A stretch of 64,000 nt of DNA from Lytechinus variegatus (GCF_018143015.1 NC_054753.1:29655292-29719291), one strand, 5' to 3'; counted from the first letter of the stretch, positions 47,122-59,929 are shown. Made by a program: numbers and translations. Notes: generated by a model not told the origin, from the letters alone.

Positions 47122-47632
47122 AAATCAGTTTTGAGTGGGTTTAAACTTCTAACCGACCAATGGTATATCGTTCGTTCAAATGAAGCAATCGGTTCTTAAT
47201 CGGTTTCTACTACAAACCGACCAATGATGACCAATGTTATCTTTCAAATAATGCAGTCGGTTTTGAGTCGGTTTCTTCTCCAAACCAACCAATGGTATAT
47301 TGTTCAAATAAAGCAGTCAGTTTTGTGTTGAGTCGGTTTTCACTCTCAACCGAATAATGCAATCGGTTTTTAGTCGGTTTCCACTCCCGACCGCGACCAT
47401 TGGTATATCATTCAAATAAAGCAATCGGCTTTGAGTCGGTTTAAACTGACTCCAAACTGACAAATGGTATATCATTCAAATAATGCAATCGGTTTTTAAT
47501 CGGTTTCCACTCCCAACCAACCAATGGTATATCGTTCTCATAATGAAATAGGTTTGTCGGTTTAAACTGACTAATGTACTATAACGTTCAAATTATGAAA
47601 TCGGTTTTGGGTCGTTTTTACTCGGTTTCGAT
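47122..47632. repeat. CGGTTT/AAACCG tandem repeat, 60-85-bp units
   Basis: Units contain AATCGGTTTTGAGTCGGTTT, CCAAACCGACCAATGGTATA and TCGTTCAAATAA, repeated about seven to eight times with indels. Each unit can form a hairpin between CGGTTT and AAACCG words. Confidence 0.85.
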
Positions 47633-48302
47633 GGTTTGAATGTGACATTAAAAAAATAGACTGTGGCATATGCAAAGGGAGAGTGGCGCTCTAAGAGAAT
47701 TAGGAGCAAACACCTTCGATAGAAAATGAATATTGTAAAAAAAATATCTTTTTAGAAATCAAGTGTTCGCCATCGCTCACCGGAAACAAACATGAGGCAC
47801 TTCAATGCGTTTATCAGTGCATTAATCTAATACACTCCTGGGAATATAGATGGATAGATGACTTTACCGATGAATTATTCATTGATTCCATCCACCCCAT
47901 CTAAGTATCTGTTTTGGATCAAAATTCATTCTGTTTTGTCTTATTCGATGATTAAGAGAGGCGTTGATTATCATATTCAACTTTAGTACAAATAATATTC
48001 AAGTATTATCTCTGATCATGGAATGCTCAGATCTGTGCCTACATTTTTTGAATACTTTTTTTTACGTCATTCTACCATTTTAAAACCCTGCTCAAAGTGT
48101 ATCTTTCCTACTCTGTAGAGAAAAGGATGTGAACAGAAATTAGAAAAGAACAGATAGAATAGTTATGTGATTAAAGAAGCAGATAGACTGGATTCTGCGT
48201 TATTCAACACCATAATCATCTCCTTCATCATCGTCGTCGTCGTCTTCGTCACCATCATGATTATCAGCATCGTCATCACCATAATTCACCTTATGCCCCT
48301 CC

Positions 48303-48487
48303 ATCTCGAGTGGGTATTATAAAGCTGTTCGTAAATTAAGAGCGACTTTAAGAACGGCTGGTGGTTCTTTTTTGTTGTGGTAAATGTTGAATTGGCGATG
48401 GTTTAGCACTGACATAAGAAAGGTTCACCAGTCGTTCTTCAAGTCGCTCTTACAACATACAAACAGCTTTATGAAACGATCCCGAGG
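48303..48487. mobile_element. GCTTCATAAAGCTGTT MITE, copy 2
   Basis: The left end TATTATAAAGCTGTTCGTAA and the right end AACAGCTTTATGAAACGATC are inverted. AAGAGCGACTTTAAGAAC and GTTCTTCAAGTCGCTCTT form a second, inner pair. Same family as 7,769-7,944. Confidence 0.7.
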
Positions 48488-48904
48488 TGGGCCTGTCACT
48501 TCTTCCTTCTCTCTTGGTATTGGTATTTATTTTCCATATCACAATGTTAAACAAATACAAGGTAAATGTATGTACATAATAAAATCAAAAGTATAGTGAG
48601 ATGGCTGGATAAACCCACCCAGCTTTGTTAATATTACTTAACTGTTCTTCCCTAGGGTCCAGAAAATATATAACAACAGTTACTGTACATAACATGACAT
48701 AATAACAGTTACTGTACATGACATAAAATAGAATTAAACATAAGAAATAATTGAGCTAAACAATAAAAAACAACAAAAAGAATACAAGAGAATACATCTA
48801 TACCCTAACACGACCCCCCCCCCCTCCCCACCCACCCACTTGTGATTTACACCTTGATTTGAGAGACTGCCATCCTAATTTTATATGAATATCATTGTTT
48901 GAAA

Positions 48905-49060
48905 CGTGATTAAACGGATTTATTTTTATTTTTTGTCTCTCTCTCTCGTTCTATTTAAACCTCTCTCTCTTCCCTTCCCCTCCTTTTCCACATTGCCCCC
49001 TTTTCTGTCTTTTTTGTTGTATCTCTCTCTTCCCCCCTCTCTCTCTCTCTTACTTCCAGA
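48905..49060. repeat. CT-rich low-complexity stretch
   Basis: TCTCTCTCTC tracts are interspersed with CCCTTCCCCTCC; a (TTTC)n tract lies nearby at about 49,432-49,462. Confidence 0.85.
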
Positions 49061-49686
49061 TGGACTTTAATCTGGGGAATCCCAGAATGAAACCCCGTGT
49101 GAAGTTGTACTTTGTTCCGTGACGATAAAAATCAACAATGGGAATACCCCCATTGTCAATACATTCTTCATAGTAACCGAGAATAGCACTTTTTATAAGA
49201 GATATGTTGTTTTCTTTTGAAAAAAAGCGCGGAAAATAATATCATTGTCTGCAGAAAGTTCAAAGGTATCATGAATGCAAACACAGTGAAATTAAGGACG
49301 TCGCCAGGGTATTTTGAGTCGGGGAGGGGGGGGGGGAGAATACGACCGACCTTAATAATTATGACGTAATTTTCTTTTTCCCTTGGAATGATATATGGAT
49401 GTACAGGGTTACATGAAACAGAACATTCATGTCTCTCTTTCTTTCTTTCTTTCTTTCTTTTTCTTCCCCCTTTCTGCTACTTAGAAAATCGTATATAGGC
49501 TGGGGTGGTCGCCCCTACCCATGAAGCGACGCCCCTGTACACAATTTAGTATGATTTATTTTCTTCGTAAATTATTAACTTGTTTATATTTTTCACTCTC
49601 GAAAAAAAAAGTCTGACCAGAACGAGTTGCTTTTAAAACGCTAATATAGTTAAAATCAATTGAAAGTCCCATAAAACGTTTTTCTT

Positions 49687-49843
49687 GGGGAGCGTTTCAT
49701 TAACATTATATCATGTGACAAGTTAAGCAGACACATTTCCTTGATTTTGATTGGCTGACAAACACTATTGCTATGGTAACTGTAAGATAAAACAAACTTT
49801 GTCGGATGAAAAATCCGACATGTCCTTTCAATGAATGCTCCCC
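49687..49843. mobile_element. GGAGCGTTTCATGAA MITE, copy 4
   Basis: Starts GGGGAGCGTTTCATTAAC, ends CAATGAATGCTCCCC, and includes GATTTTGATTGGCTGACA and TGTCGGATGAAAAATCCGAC. 157 bp with no nested insertion, so it serves as the reference for the nest at 27,388-28,072. Confidence 0.75.
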
Positions 49844-49884
49844 AGATCGGCTGAAAGTCAGGACGCGATTGATTTTCGTTTTTT

Positions 49885-50170
49885 TTTTTATTTATTTACA
49901 TCCATTAAAATACATAAAGCATATACACACAACAACAAAAAAGTAAAGAAAAAACGATATAAAGTGAGATACATGTGAAGACAAAGGCTTAGATTGTACA
50001 AAGACTCTTTACAGTACATGCATAATAGTGAACATAAAGGAATCTAAATATAAAATCTGATTTAAATGACGAGGAAGAGAATTCCAGATAAAGGGTCCTT
50101 TGAATTGATTAGAAAATGCTGCATTTTCACATTCTTCAACACAATAATTTTCAGGATTTCGTTACTTTAA
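49885..50170 (-). pseudogene. LINE 3'-end fragment
   Basis: On the minus strand a short frame reads KGPFIWNSLPRHLNQ, the PxxWNxLP motif found near the C-terminus of many LINE reverse-transcriptase proteins, and then stops. An A-rich tail with TAAATAAAT follows towards 49,885. A comparable PINWNKIP motif occurs in the remnant at 25,880-27,045. Confidence 0.6.
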
Positions 50171-50829
50171 CTGTGCATTACTATTTTACATATGATCATG
50201 GAGTAGATATTACATGGCACTTTATTTTATTTATGTCTAACAAACATTAATGCGTTGCAATATGGATTAAATTTATGAATATTTGGGAAATTAAGTTTTC
50301 AAAAATTGATTTGATGGATAATTAAAATCAGACATGGAACATATTCTTACAATTTTCTTTTCTTTTGCAATTACACAATTGCAATTACTTGCATCGCCGC
50401 TACAAATAGAACACTCTAAACACAATTTAATACATTTGAAAAAATAACTTGTTAGAGTAGCACTTAATGGGAAATTCCATCAAAAATGAACAATTCTTGT
50501 CGAAATCAATAAATTCTCTTAGAAACTAATCATTTTGTAATAGAAATTCAATCAAGTACCACGGATAAGGTATCTATTCAAACTTGAGTAGATTGTTTTC
50601 AGAATGTAATGATTGACATAACTAATCATATTAACAAAAATATATGAGTAATTTCATTCGTGTCGTTTTATTATTAAAAGTAAGGACTTATGTCAATAGT
50701 TTGCAAGAATATTTTTATTGTTTTGTCCTATATAATCAACGAAAACGTAATTTCCAGGAATGATTATATTGACATTGAGACAATATCCCCTAAAAATCGA
50801 TAATAAATACATTAATAAAACAAAAAACT

Positions 50830-50990
50830 AAAGATAAACAACATAACATGAAATAAATGAATAATAAAAGATGAATACAAATAAATGAATGAATAGCCTT
50901 AAGTGAATAAATAAATAATTGAATAAATAACCCTAAGTAAATGAATAGATAAATAGATGAATGAATAAGTCAATGAATAAATAACATATT
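50830..50990. repeat. AATAAATG-type microsatellite
   Basis: GAATAAATAAATAA and AATGAATGAATA variants run for about 160 bp. Confidence 0.85.
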
Positions 50991-51320
50991 TTTTTTTAAA
51001 TAAGTCAATTTGATTTGGATGATGTTTATTCCCGGGGTCTGTCCCATGTTAGAACGGTTAGATTTATAGACTAAGGGAAAAATAAGAAATCCATAATCGA
51101 TGTAATCTTGTCCAGAAATTGCTTGACAAAAGTTCGGCAGAGTATGAATTACAACTAAATGCATTAATGACAGGCTGATTTACCAGATGTTTGTCGCATT
51201 TGGGGGACATGTAAAATGATGACGATGAATGTTTCATAAAACTCTTCTTTGAACCACGCCCCTTAGTGTCGAATATCAAGTATCAGGGGTGATCTCACTC
51301 TCACTCTCTGACATCCGTCA

Positions 51321-51553
51321 CACTTCAAAAAACACTGAGTAAAATTTTTACCCAATATTGGGTAGAAAGGGAACATGCATGTTTGCTTGGTATTTTCTTT
51401 TATCCCATATTGGGCTAAATGTATGTTTTAAGGGTAAATTTCAACGCAACATTGCATAAAATTTACTAAATATTTGGTATCTTTTTACCCAACCAACATG
51501 CATAGGCCTATTCCCATTTTACCCAATATTGGGTAAACCTTTTTTTAAGAGTG
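51321..51553. mobile_element. ACCCAATATTGGGTA MITE
   Basis: The left part has ACCCAATATTGGGTAGAAAG and the right part TTACCCAATATTGGGTAAAC. The outer tips CACTTCAAAAAACACT and TTTTTTTAAGAGTG are inverted with mismatches. About 233 bp. Confidence 0.7.
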
Positions 51554-51646
51554 TACGGCATATAGAAAGTTCCTATCTAAGATCGATGTGATGAAGAAAG
51601 GGAAGTAATACCAATCCTCTGAAAATATCGTTCTTTTGATAAACTC

Positions 51647-52255
51647 TTAAAGGTCAAGTCCACCTCAGAAAAATGTTGATTTGAATCAGTAGAGAAAAAT
51701 CAGACTAGCACAATGCTGAAAATTTCATCAAAATCGGATGTAAAATAAGAAAGTTATGGCATTTCAAAGTTTCGCTTATTTTCAACAAAATAGTTATATG
51801 AACGAGCCAGTTACATCCAAATGAGAGAGTCGATGATGTCACTCACTCACTATTTCTTTTGTTTTTATTGTTTGAATCATACAATATTTCAATTTTTACG
51901 AATTTGACGATTAGGACCTCCTTGCCTGAAGCACAAAATTTTTAAACAATGGAATTCCACGTGTTCAGGGAGGAATGAAATTTCATTTCACATGACAATG
52001 ACGAGAAAATAAAAATGTTTCATAATTCAAACAATAAAAAACAAAAGAAATAGTGAGTGAGTGATGTCATCAACTCTCTCATTTGGATGTAACTGGCTCG
52101 TTCATATAATTATTTTGTTGAAAATAAGCGAAACTTTGAAATGCCATAACTTTCTTATTTTACATCCGATTTTGATGAATTTTCAGTGTTATGCTTGTTG
52201 AATTTTTCTCTTTTTATTCAAATCAAGTTTTTGTTGGGGTGGACTTGTCCTTTAA
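51647..52255. mobile_element. TTAA-flanked palindromic MITE, copy D
   Basis: TTAA|AGGTCAAGTCCACCTCAG on the left and GGGTGGACTTGTCCT|TTAA on the right. It has inverted halves of about 230 bp around a unique centre. 609 bp, the best-preserved copy. Confidence 0.85.
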
Positions 52256-52916
52256 AGATAGTAGTTTCAAAATGCTGGGTTGTGATGCTTACAATAATTT
52301 CGCTATACATGTTTACTGATCGGTAAAATACGTGACGTTTCGTAATTTAGCCTTTTGTAAAAACAAAGCCATGAATGGCTCTAAATACAGTTTCGTATCT
52401 TTTTAAGTATGTATAATGAAGTTGACATCCGCAGTAATTCTTGAATTTCAAAACAAAAATCTTACCTACGTTTAATGTTTATGGAGTTAAAGTCGATGTA
52501 TATATTTTGCATATTTTAGAACCTATTTTAGGGTACCTCATCAGTCGCTCTTATAATATCCTTTTTAGTTAACGACTTTCACCATGGTCAGTGCCAAGTC
52601 TAACCCCAAAATGAGTCAGGTTGCAGTCATTGAGTAAATGGAACAGAAATTTGCTCATATCCCATCCTGTAAATTCGAAATATAATTTTACCCCCTTGAT
52701 TTGGTTGAATTTCTTCATACGGTCAATATTGTTCACTTATGGTTATGAGCGGTAAAATTGCCAACAAAAATATAACAACCGATAGTTTTAGAAAATGTCA
52801 ATGTCCTACGGAAATTGGGATTGGAAAGAAATGTTGGATGAGCGTTTCTCTTGCAAATTAATATGTCAATGAGAAGCAAAATTAATGCCCTTGCATGTTA
52901 GCCACTCATGCTTTCC

Positions 52917-53318
52917 AGGGACCTAGAAACGATTTTAAAGAAGGGGTGCCCAAAACCCAAATTAACAAGTGAGAAAAGGGCCCTTCACTTCCGACTAATG
53001 GTGAATTAATCGAGTGCAATTGTGCATATTTATGCACATAATATTTAGATTGCATTTAGCTACATTAAGCACCGTAAAAGGTGCAGAGACTGGCCATTTA
53101 ATGAAGGGGCAAATTTGAACCCTTTTTTAAGTTTTACCTTTCGGGGTGCGAAATGAGCATTTCTGGGTGCAAATAGTAGCCAAGGGTGCATTATTTTGTA
53201 AACCTTTTTCCAAATCAAGGTGCAATATTACACCGTAACAGGCGCCATCGGTGCCTTTTAAGGGTGCAAACTTGAGCCTTTATGTGTGTGCATGCCATCC
53301 TAATTTCTAGGTTCATGA
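52917..53318. mobile_element. Possible CCTAGAAA-ended degenerate MITE
   Basis: The left tip GGGACCTAGAAACGATT and the right tip AATTTCTAGGTTCAT are inverted. The interior repeats GGTGCAAA-type words. Borders are uncertain and no clear duplication was found. Confidence 0.4.
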
Positions 53319-53689
53319 TTTTCTGTGAATTTTCATTTTCGACTTTTATTACAACCATCTCGATGTTAGGGCAAATTTTCAATGGCATCCCTCGTACAAC
53401 AAAATGTTATAAACGCCACTTTCAAGTTTCGAGGAAATTAATTGCAGGCGAATGCTAGCAGATAACTAACATATCTACATCGGGAGAAGGGATGGGCTTA
53501 TGTTGGGGGTAGGAAAAACTCCAGACCTCCTCCACCATTGCCAAAACCGATTTAGTATCCATCAAAAACGAAAAAAAAAACACGTCCCAAAACACAATAC
53601 GTTGTGTGACGAGAAGCTGGAAGTCGAGATTCATATAAGACACCAGTATAAAACATCTAATAGTTCACTTCACGTCCTTGTGATAAGAC

Positions 53690-54209
53690 GCATACATTAT
53701 TTTTTCCGAAGCTTCGTAATTCCGATGGTTCGTTAGTCCGAAAACAAAGTGAGGTTCGTAATTCCGAAAGTTCGTTAATCCGAAAAAGAAATGAGGTTCG
53801 TAATTCCGAAGGTTCGTAAGTCCGAAAGCGAAGTGAGGTTCGGTTCGTAATTCCGAAGGTTCGTTAATCCGAAAAAGAAATGAGGTTCGTAATTCCGAAG
53901 GTTCGTTAGTCCGAAAAATAATTGATTAACTAACCTTATTTCGTTTTTGGACTAACGAACCTTCGGAACAGCAAACCTTATTTCTTTTTCGGATTAACGA
54001 ACCTTCGGAACATCGAACCCTATTTTGTTTTCGGATTATCGAACCTTCGGAATAACGAACCCTTATACGTTTTCGGAATAACGAACCCTTATACGCTTTC
54101 GGATTAACGAGCATCGAGGTATAAGCAATTTACGTGTTTCGGAATTACGAACCTTCGGAATAAAGAATCGTCAGAATTACGAACCTTCGGAATTACGAAG
54201 TGTAACCGT
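53690..54209. mobile_element. CGAACCTTCGG foldback element, copy 4 (520 bp)
   Basis: The left tip GCATACATTATTTTTTCCGA and the right tip CGAAGTGTAACCGT match the other members. ATAAGAC occurs at 53,683-53,689 and 54,211-54,217, with one mismatch if extended to eight or more bases. The arms invert near 53,925. Confidence 0.8.
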
Positions 54210-54510
54210 AATAAGACAGCAAGATGGTTGCATACATCTGCTGCTCATCGGAACACATCACGTTTCGAAGGTTTTTAATTACTTGTCGTTGCTCGCGCGA
54301 GAACTTGGTGCGCTAATTGACGCTTGGATTAACGTGTTGTCGTGCCTAGGGGTCGTGACCCGTCACGTAAAATTAGAACGTGTCTGTGGCGCCAAGACAT
54401 TCATATCACTGATCACTTGACAATATATACTTTTTTTATAAAATAATCACGTGTCTATAACATCGGTATTCTACCACTGTCTCGTTTATGACAAGATCAG
54501 AAAGATAAAT

Positions 54511-54690
54511 GCGGTGTTAACCAGAGTACATATAAGACCACACCATTCATTCGGTGTTAACTCATGGGTGTTACTACAACAGCTTGGGTTATCCTTGGTG
54601 TTGAGTTCAATCATCAGGGTGTATTTAACACCTCAGGATGTGGGCCTATAGAAACACAAACCGGTGTCGCTTTTAACACCCCATTTTTTT
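54511..54690 (+). mobile_element. TACACTGTAAAAACTG MITE, copy 3 (degenerate)
   Basis: GGTGTTAACCAGAGTACATA, ACCTCAGGATGTGGGCCTAT and CCGGTGTCGCTTTTAACACC align with the family, but both tips are eroded. Confidence 0.6.
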
Positions 54691-56400
54691 CATGATTGTT
54701 CATTGTCATGATTATAGCGGAAAAGTGATTGGTGTTTACGTGTTTACAAACTTTTGCAAGTATCAAACCTTTTTGATCAATCAATCTAAAAAAATATGGT
54801 TGGGTAAAATATGAAATTACTTACTGCTGGTTGAAATTGCATGCTTTATATTGGTTAGTTCATACGTATGAACCAGCTGTTATATTTCAAACCATTTTTT
54901 TTCTGAAAGTGGATGGAAGATTGATAAGTAGAAAAGTAATAACAAGATTTAAACCTCAAGTCACTGATCAGAAATTGTAAATATAATAATCACGCTTAAT
55001 GATATTCAAAGTATATATTGATCAAAATTATATTGTGATCGGATGTAAAGAGTAAACTTTGAAATAATAGAGGGTAAACACTTCAAGGATTCTAACTTGA
55101 GCCAGAGAGTAGAAAGCAGGAAAGTACAGAGTGGGCGGTTTTTTTAACAGACACGTACTACTTGAGCTCGTGCTTGCATCCTATATGATTATGGATAACG
55201 CAAATTATTTTAAGCCCCACGCTTAATCATATGCAGCTTGGTTCGGGTGAAGCGGGGAATTATTCCACAAGAAATGGGAATTTGGTGGGCCTGTCAGCAG
55301 CTAGTCTCTGCCGTGGCCTGTCTTTCAATGACTCAGCTTAAAACGAGCGTTTCTCCTTATTAACTTAACTCTGCCTTGCCCTGCCTTGCCGTTGCCTAAC
55401 CCTGCTTGAAACACACTAAGCTGTAAAGTGGATGAGGAGAGGGAGAGAGAGAGGGAGAGGGAGAGAGAAAGAAGAGGGAGGGGGAACTTTGTTTGATTTG
55501 AAACTAAACAAGTTACAGGTTTGCGTTCGGGGACCACATTTCAATGTGCAATTGAAACTTTTTTTTATGATAAACAGAATTGCAAAGTAGAAAAATACGT
55601 CAAGCCAACCTTTTCTTGTATTGTAATACAGATTGCAACTTTCACGACAAAATAAGTAAATGGCAAGACAATCATTACAACACCATGGTATATTGTGTTA
55701 TGGTAGTAGTACTAACACCAAAGATATAAGCATCGTTAATAATGATATAGTTGTTTTTCAACAAAGACTACGTGATTGTATGTCCAGTAAGTGTCTCCAT
55801 TTCGACAGGGTTACGTCAATCACCTCAGGTCCATTATGATGGGTCCGCCGTGTGGTGTTCTCAGTGATGATAGTCAAAATTGGAATTGAATGTTTCGTGT
55901 TTTAAAGGCTGTTAAAACCAACTCGGTTCTGCACGTGGATGTATTTAAGTTGACAATACAGCCAATGCAGTTAAACTTAGAAATCCCTTGTACAAGTGCA
56001 ACATATTATAAACTACTCTTAAAATGACATAATGCTATAATTGGTCCCATAATGCTTCAATGAGGGGGATTACTGTCCTCAGACAAAGTAAAGAGAAATC
56101 AACCGGACAGATGTGTAATGATGTATTTTTTAATTGATATGGTTTTATCTGATCTTACTTGACGCTGTTCATAACTATAAACAGCAATATTTCATATAAT
56201 GCTTATGTAGTTCCTGAACGCGAGACGCAACGAAGATAAGTTTGAAAATGACGTGGTAAAAACATTTGAAATTTTTAAAGCTACATCGAAATAGCTTGTC
56301 ACAATGGGATCTGATTTACCCAGTTCCAATATCAGTGCGTTTTACAGCTTGGAAATTGTGAATAATGAATATTTACAAATTATGAATTAATGGCTTAAAA
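54691..56400. other. No gene seen; GA-rich tract
   Basis: A GGGAGAGAGAGAGGGAGAGG tract lies at about 55,438-55,490. No splice-paired exon was recognised in the rest. Confidence 0.4.
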
Positions 56401-58703
56401 AATCCTTATACCAGGATCCAGGGAGCCACTGCTTACAACGAACCAAAGAAATCCATCGGTGAAACTGCAATGCGACGGTAAATCGGCAAACAACGCTGAC
56501 GTGGCTGATGAAAGACGGAAGTTACAATAACTGATTGTCAAATTACTATCGATAGTAAGTTTTATCAAACTAGGTCCACGAATCTATCTGTACTTAAAAA
56601 ATGCGCTGGATTTCATGACATTTTGAAGGCCTTTAAGGCCGTACACACGGGCCTGGAATAGGGGAAATCTTTGAAAAGAGAAAGGCAAACCACACGCTCC
56701 TGATCTTACGAGAAACATCCGTAGCAGCTGATGGGCCTTATCAAATGAACATGGCATTAACATAACGTGATTGAGAAGTTCTTTTGTCGAGGAAACGCGA
56801 ACCCTCCTCGCTTTCACCCAGTTTTGCCTCTTCCAATTTAGGGAGTATTCTTATTATCAAACACTGGGGAGCAGCTTTGTTTTTGTATATTGAAAATTTA
56901 GAAGACTGCGGGACAAGACTGACTCTGAATGTGAGGTCGCGATTACTGCTTTGAAAAAGTACAAGCACACTTGTTCAGTAACCATGGACAATATGGAAAC
57001 TGGAAGAGGACACTTCTTAAGGTTGCATGTCCCCATTTCATCCTCATGAATGAGTGGAACAGATCTCATGTCCTTCCTCATTATTCATTACCTTTCTTTC
57101 CCGAAGAAGAAGAGGAAAAGTGCGCATGTACTACCGAGTCTCTATTTTTATCATCAAGAAGGAGGCTAACTTCCCTCGTTGTACATGTGCAAGAATCCAG
57201 AAGCTATTTTTGGAAGCAAACTTTTTTCAAGCCAGAGAGGGGTAGATCGCGAGGAAGGGGATAAATGGTTAGTCATACCCGAGGACGCGATAACATGGAC
57301 ACGGGGAAGCGGAAATCTTTGATTTCTTGCTAACACCGAATGGTTATTTCACTTCTCTACGTTCGGATACCAATACAACGGTGCTACAAGCTGTTAGCCA
57401 ATATTCACCAAGATCTGGGGTAATTTGGAGAACGAATGTCATCACCTGAGCCACGTCTTTGAATCAGGCCATTAGAAAATTTTCAATCGAATTCAGTCTT
57501 GAGAATCTACCTTTCAGTGGTGTTAATGACGTAATGACCTTGAATGTTGATATTTGTTAATTGGAAAACGATTTAATATAGAATATCTGTCATCTGTAAG
57601 CGCTGGAAAGTCTCGATGACACCTTGAAGCAGGTCTGGACCCTCGATTCTGCATATCCATCTCGGTGTACCTTTGGCATGATGGGGGAAAGGAGTACGAA
57701 AGGACTTGCTAGAAGATTGGCTTGAATACTGAAGAACCCCAGGAGAGTGGACACCAACTTGGTGTTGAGGCTTATATTCACCAGAAGATGAAGTGAGCTG
57801 CGTGCTATTTCACAATCACCGTTTTATTCGCCAACGGTACGACTACAATCGTCAAGGATCTTCACAGATTATCCTTACCAAGGTGCGATGAAGATCAAAC
57901 AATCCGTGAAAGATATTTCACAATTCACTTGGGGATTTCTCTTCGAGAGATCTATGTAGGAGCCGGAAAATTGACGTTGTCACCTTTCGGTTGCTGTAAT
58001 GTAATTTCACAACACAGAGACTGTTGACTATCTATTTGTCAAATTCTAATTATTACTCTTAAGGGTTGTGCAAAGTTAAAACTTCCCATGCATACAATCA
58101 TGATTCGCATGTGGTCATCTACAAGTCAATCCACCAATCCATCTAGGATGACAAAAATGCAATTATTGAGGCAAGAAAGGACTATTTTGCAAGACCAATT
58201 TTAAATCGGTCGAAGCTGGATTTAGATCTGTGCGTCTTCTTGTGCATGACATGAGTTGTGAAAGGATAATTTTGCGGGGATGTAGTTGATTATATTCCGC
58301 TAATTGATTGCCCGGAGTACAACAGAAAATAAATATGTATGTGAGACTCTAAGTCAACCGCAACAACTTTCGCTGTGTATTGTTGAAAGCAGTTATAAAT
58401 AAAGGACTATAACCATGAACAGGATAATCGATTTTTATTAATGTAAAGGCATAACTATATACTCCTTTTCCAAACTACCTCAATCAAGAAGAGTTGAAAA
58501 ACGTTCGGGATTTTATTCAGTGCTCAAAATTAACTGCAGTGAATGATTCTTCCCGATTCTACACGGCCTAAGAGGAACCTATAATTGGAACATATACTCA
58601 AAGACGTGTTGGGAGAGAAAATTCGATCGTGTGATTTTGAATTGGATATCATCAGGCGGGACTATTTATAGGCTTGGATTGTCTGCAGTGATAAGGCTCA
58701 GTC
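56400..58703. other. Non-repetitive region upstream of a candidate first exon
   Basis: In contrast to most of the window this 2.3-kb stretch shows no MITE, tandem repeat or LINE. Overlapping frames on both strands (56.6-57.3 kb) have no recognisable domain. It ends in a TATTTATA box-like word at 58,663-58,670, about 34 bp before the ATG at 58,704. A promoter plus 5' leader is a reasonable reading. Confidence 0.35.
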
Positions 58704-58795
58704 ATGGACTACGTGGCGGATTACACTCAATGTCTGGACCCACTTGTTAACCAGGGGTGCGCCATTAGCAGCACACCTATGTTTTATACCGATAG
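58704..58795 (+). CDS. Candidate first coding exon of an unidentified gene
   Basis: The frame starts at an ATG in good context (G at -3, G at +4), with an in-frame TAA 12 bases upstream. It reads MDYVADYTQCLDPLVNQG, then CAISSTPMFYTD, and meets AG|GTATTT at 58,795, a usable donor leaving a phase-2 intron. If unspliced it would stop after three more codons. Tyr/Asp/Cys composition without signal peptide suggests a cytosolic or nuclear protein, but I do not recognise the family. No second exon is found before 64,000. Confidence 0.35.
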
Positions 58796-59059
58796 GTATT
58801 TATGCTAACCTTGCCCTTCTCCTCTGCATGAACATGCTCTTATTATAGTTATTTTTAAAGAATGTTTACTCCTTTCTTTAAATTTTGTTCCTATTTTTCT
58901 TATTTTATACGCATGCATTATACCAAGTACCCAGTTATTCCTATATTCCAATTAGGAGGGTCCAGACTTTACAAGCATTATGCTGCTTTTCTTTAAAATG
59001 TCACTCCTTAAGTTTGTATCTTACTTTATTACTTTACATTATTTTGATGGAAATTACGG

Positions 59060-59228
59060 ATTATTATTATTCTTATTGTTACCATCATTATTATCATCAT
59101 CATCAACATCATCATCATCATTATTATCACCATCATCATTATCATCACCATCATCACCATCATCATCATCATCATCATTATCATCATCATTATAATTATC
59201 ATCACCATCATCATCATTACCACCACCA
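59060..59228. repeat. (ATC)n microsatellite
   Basis: ATCATCACC/ATT trinucleotides run for about 170 bp. His-rich and Ser-rich plus-strand frames and Met/Asp-rich minus-strand frames are artefacts. Confidence 0.95.
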
Positions 59229-59332
59229 CTTTTGTTAGAGTTACTCTTCATTATCATCAGTATTTTCACCATCATCTCCATTATAATTCATACATCAATA
59301 CTGATATTACTACTGCTGCTGCTACACTGTAA

Positions 59333-59565
59333 AAACTGTGGTGTTAAAACTGACACCAATTGGTGTTAATAGAGGACCACACCCTGAGGTATTAAAATAA
59401 CACCCTAGAGATTGAACATAACACCAAAGAGTGTGAATGTAACAACCATAGGTGTTGTAATAACACCTAAATGTGTAAAACTAGCACCACAAATTTAACA
59501 CCGGTGTAAAATAACTGGTGTGGTCCTCTATGTACACCCGTTAACACCACAGTTTTTGCTGTGTA
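59333..59565 (-). mobile_element. TACACTGTAAAAACTG MITE, copy 4 (inverted)
   Basis: Starts TACACTGTAAAAACTGTGGT and ends CACAGTTTTTGCTGTGTA, so it is oriented opposite to copies 1, 2 and 5. It is followed directly by CTACTTCTAGTATACTAC and the ACT microsatellite. Confidence 0.85.
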
Positions 59566-59584
59566 CTACTTCTAGTATACTACA

Positions 59585-59602
59585 ACTACTCTTATACTGC
59601 TA

Positions 59603-59641
<39 letters not shown>

Positions 59642-59929
59642 TAGTAGTAGTAGTAGTAGTGTGGTGTTAACCGGTGTACAAAGAGGACCACACCAGTCAT
59701 TTCACACCGGTGTTAAATTGGTGGTGTTAGTTTTACACCTATAGGTGTTATTACAACACCTATGGTTGTTACATTTACACTCTTTGGTGTTATGTTCAAT
59801 CTCTAGGGTGTTATTTTAAAACCTCACGGTGTGTTCCTCTATTAACACCAATTGGTGTCAGTTTTAACACCATAGTTTTTACAGTGTACTACTACTACTA
59901 CTACTACTACTACTTCGACTACTACTACA

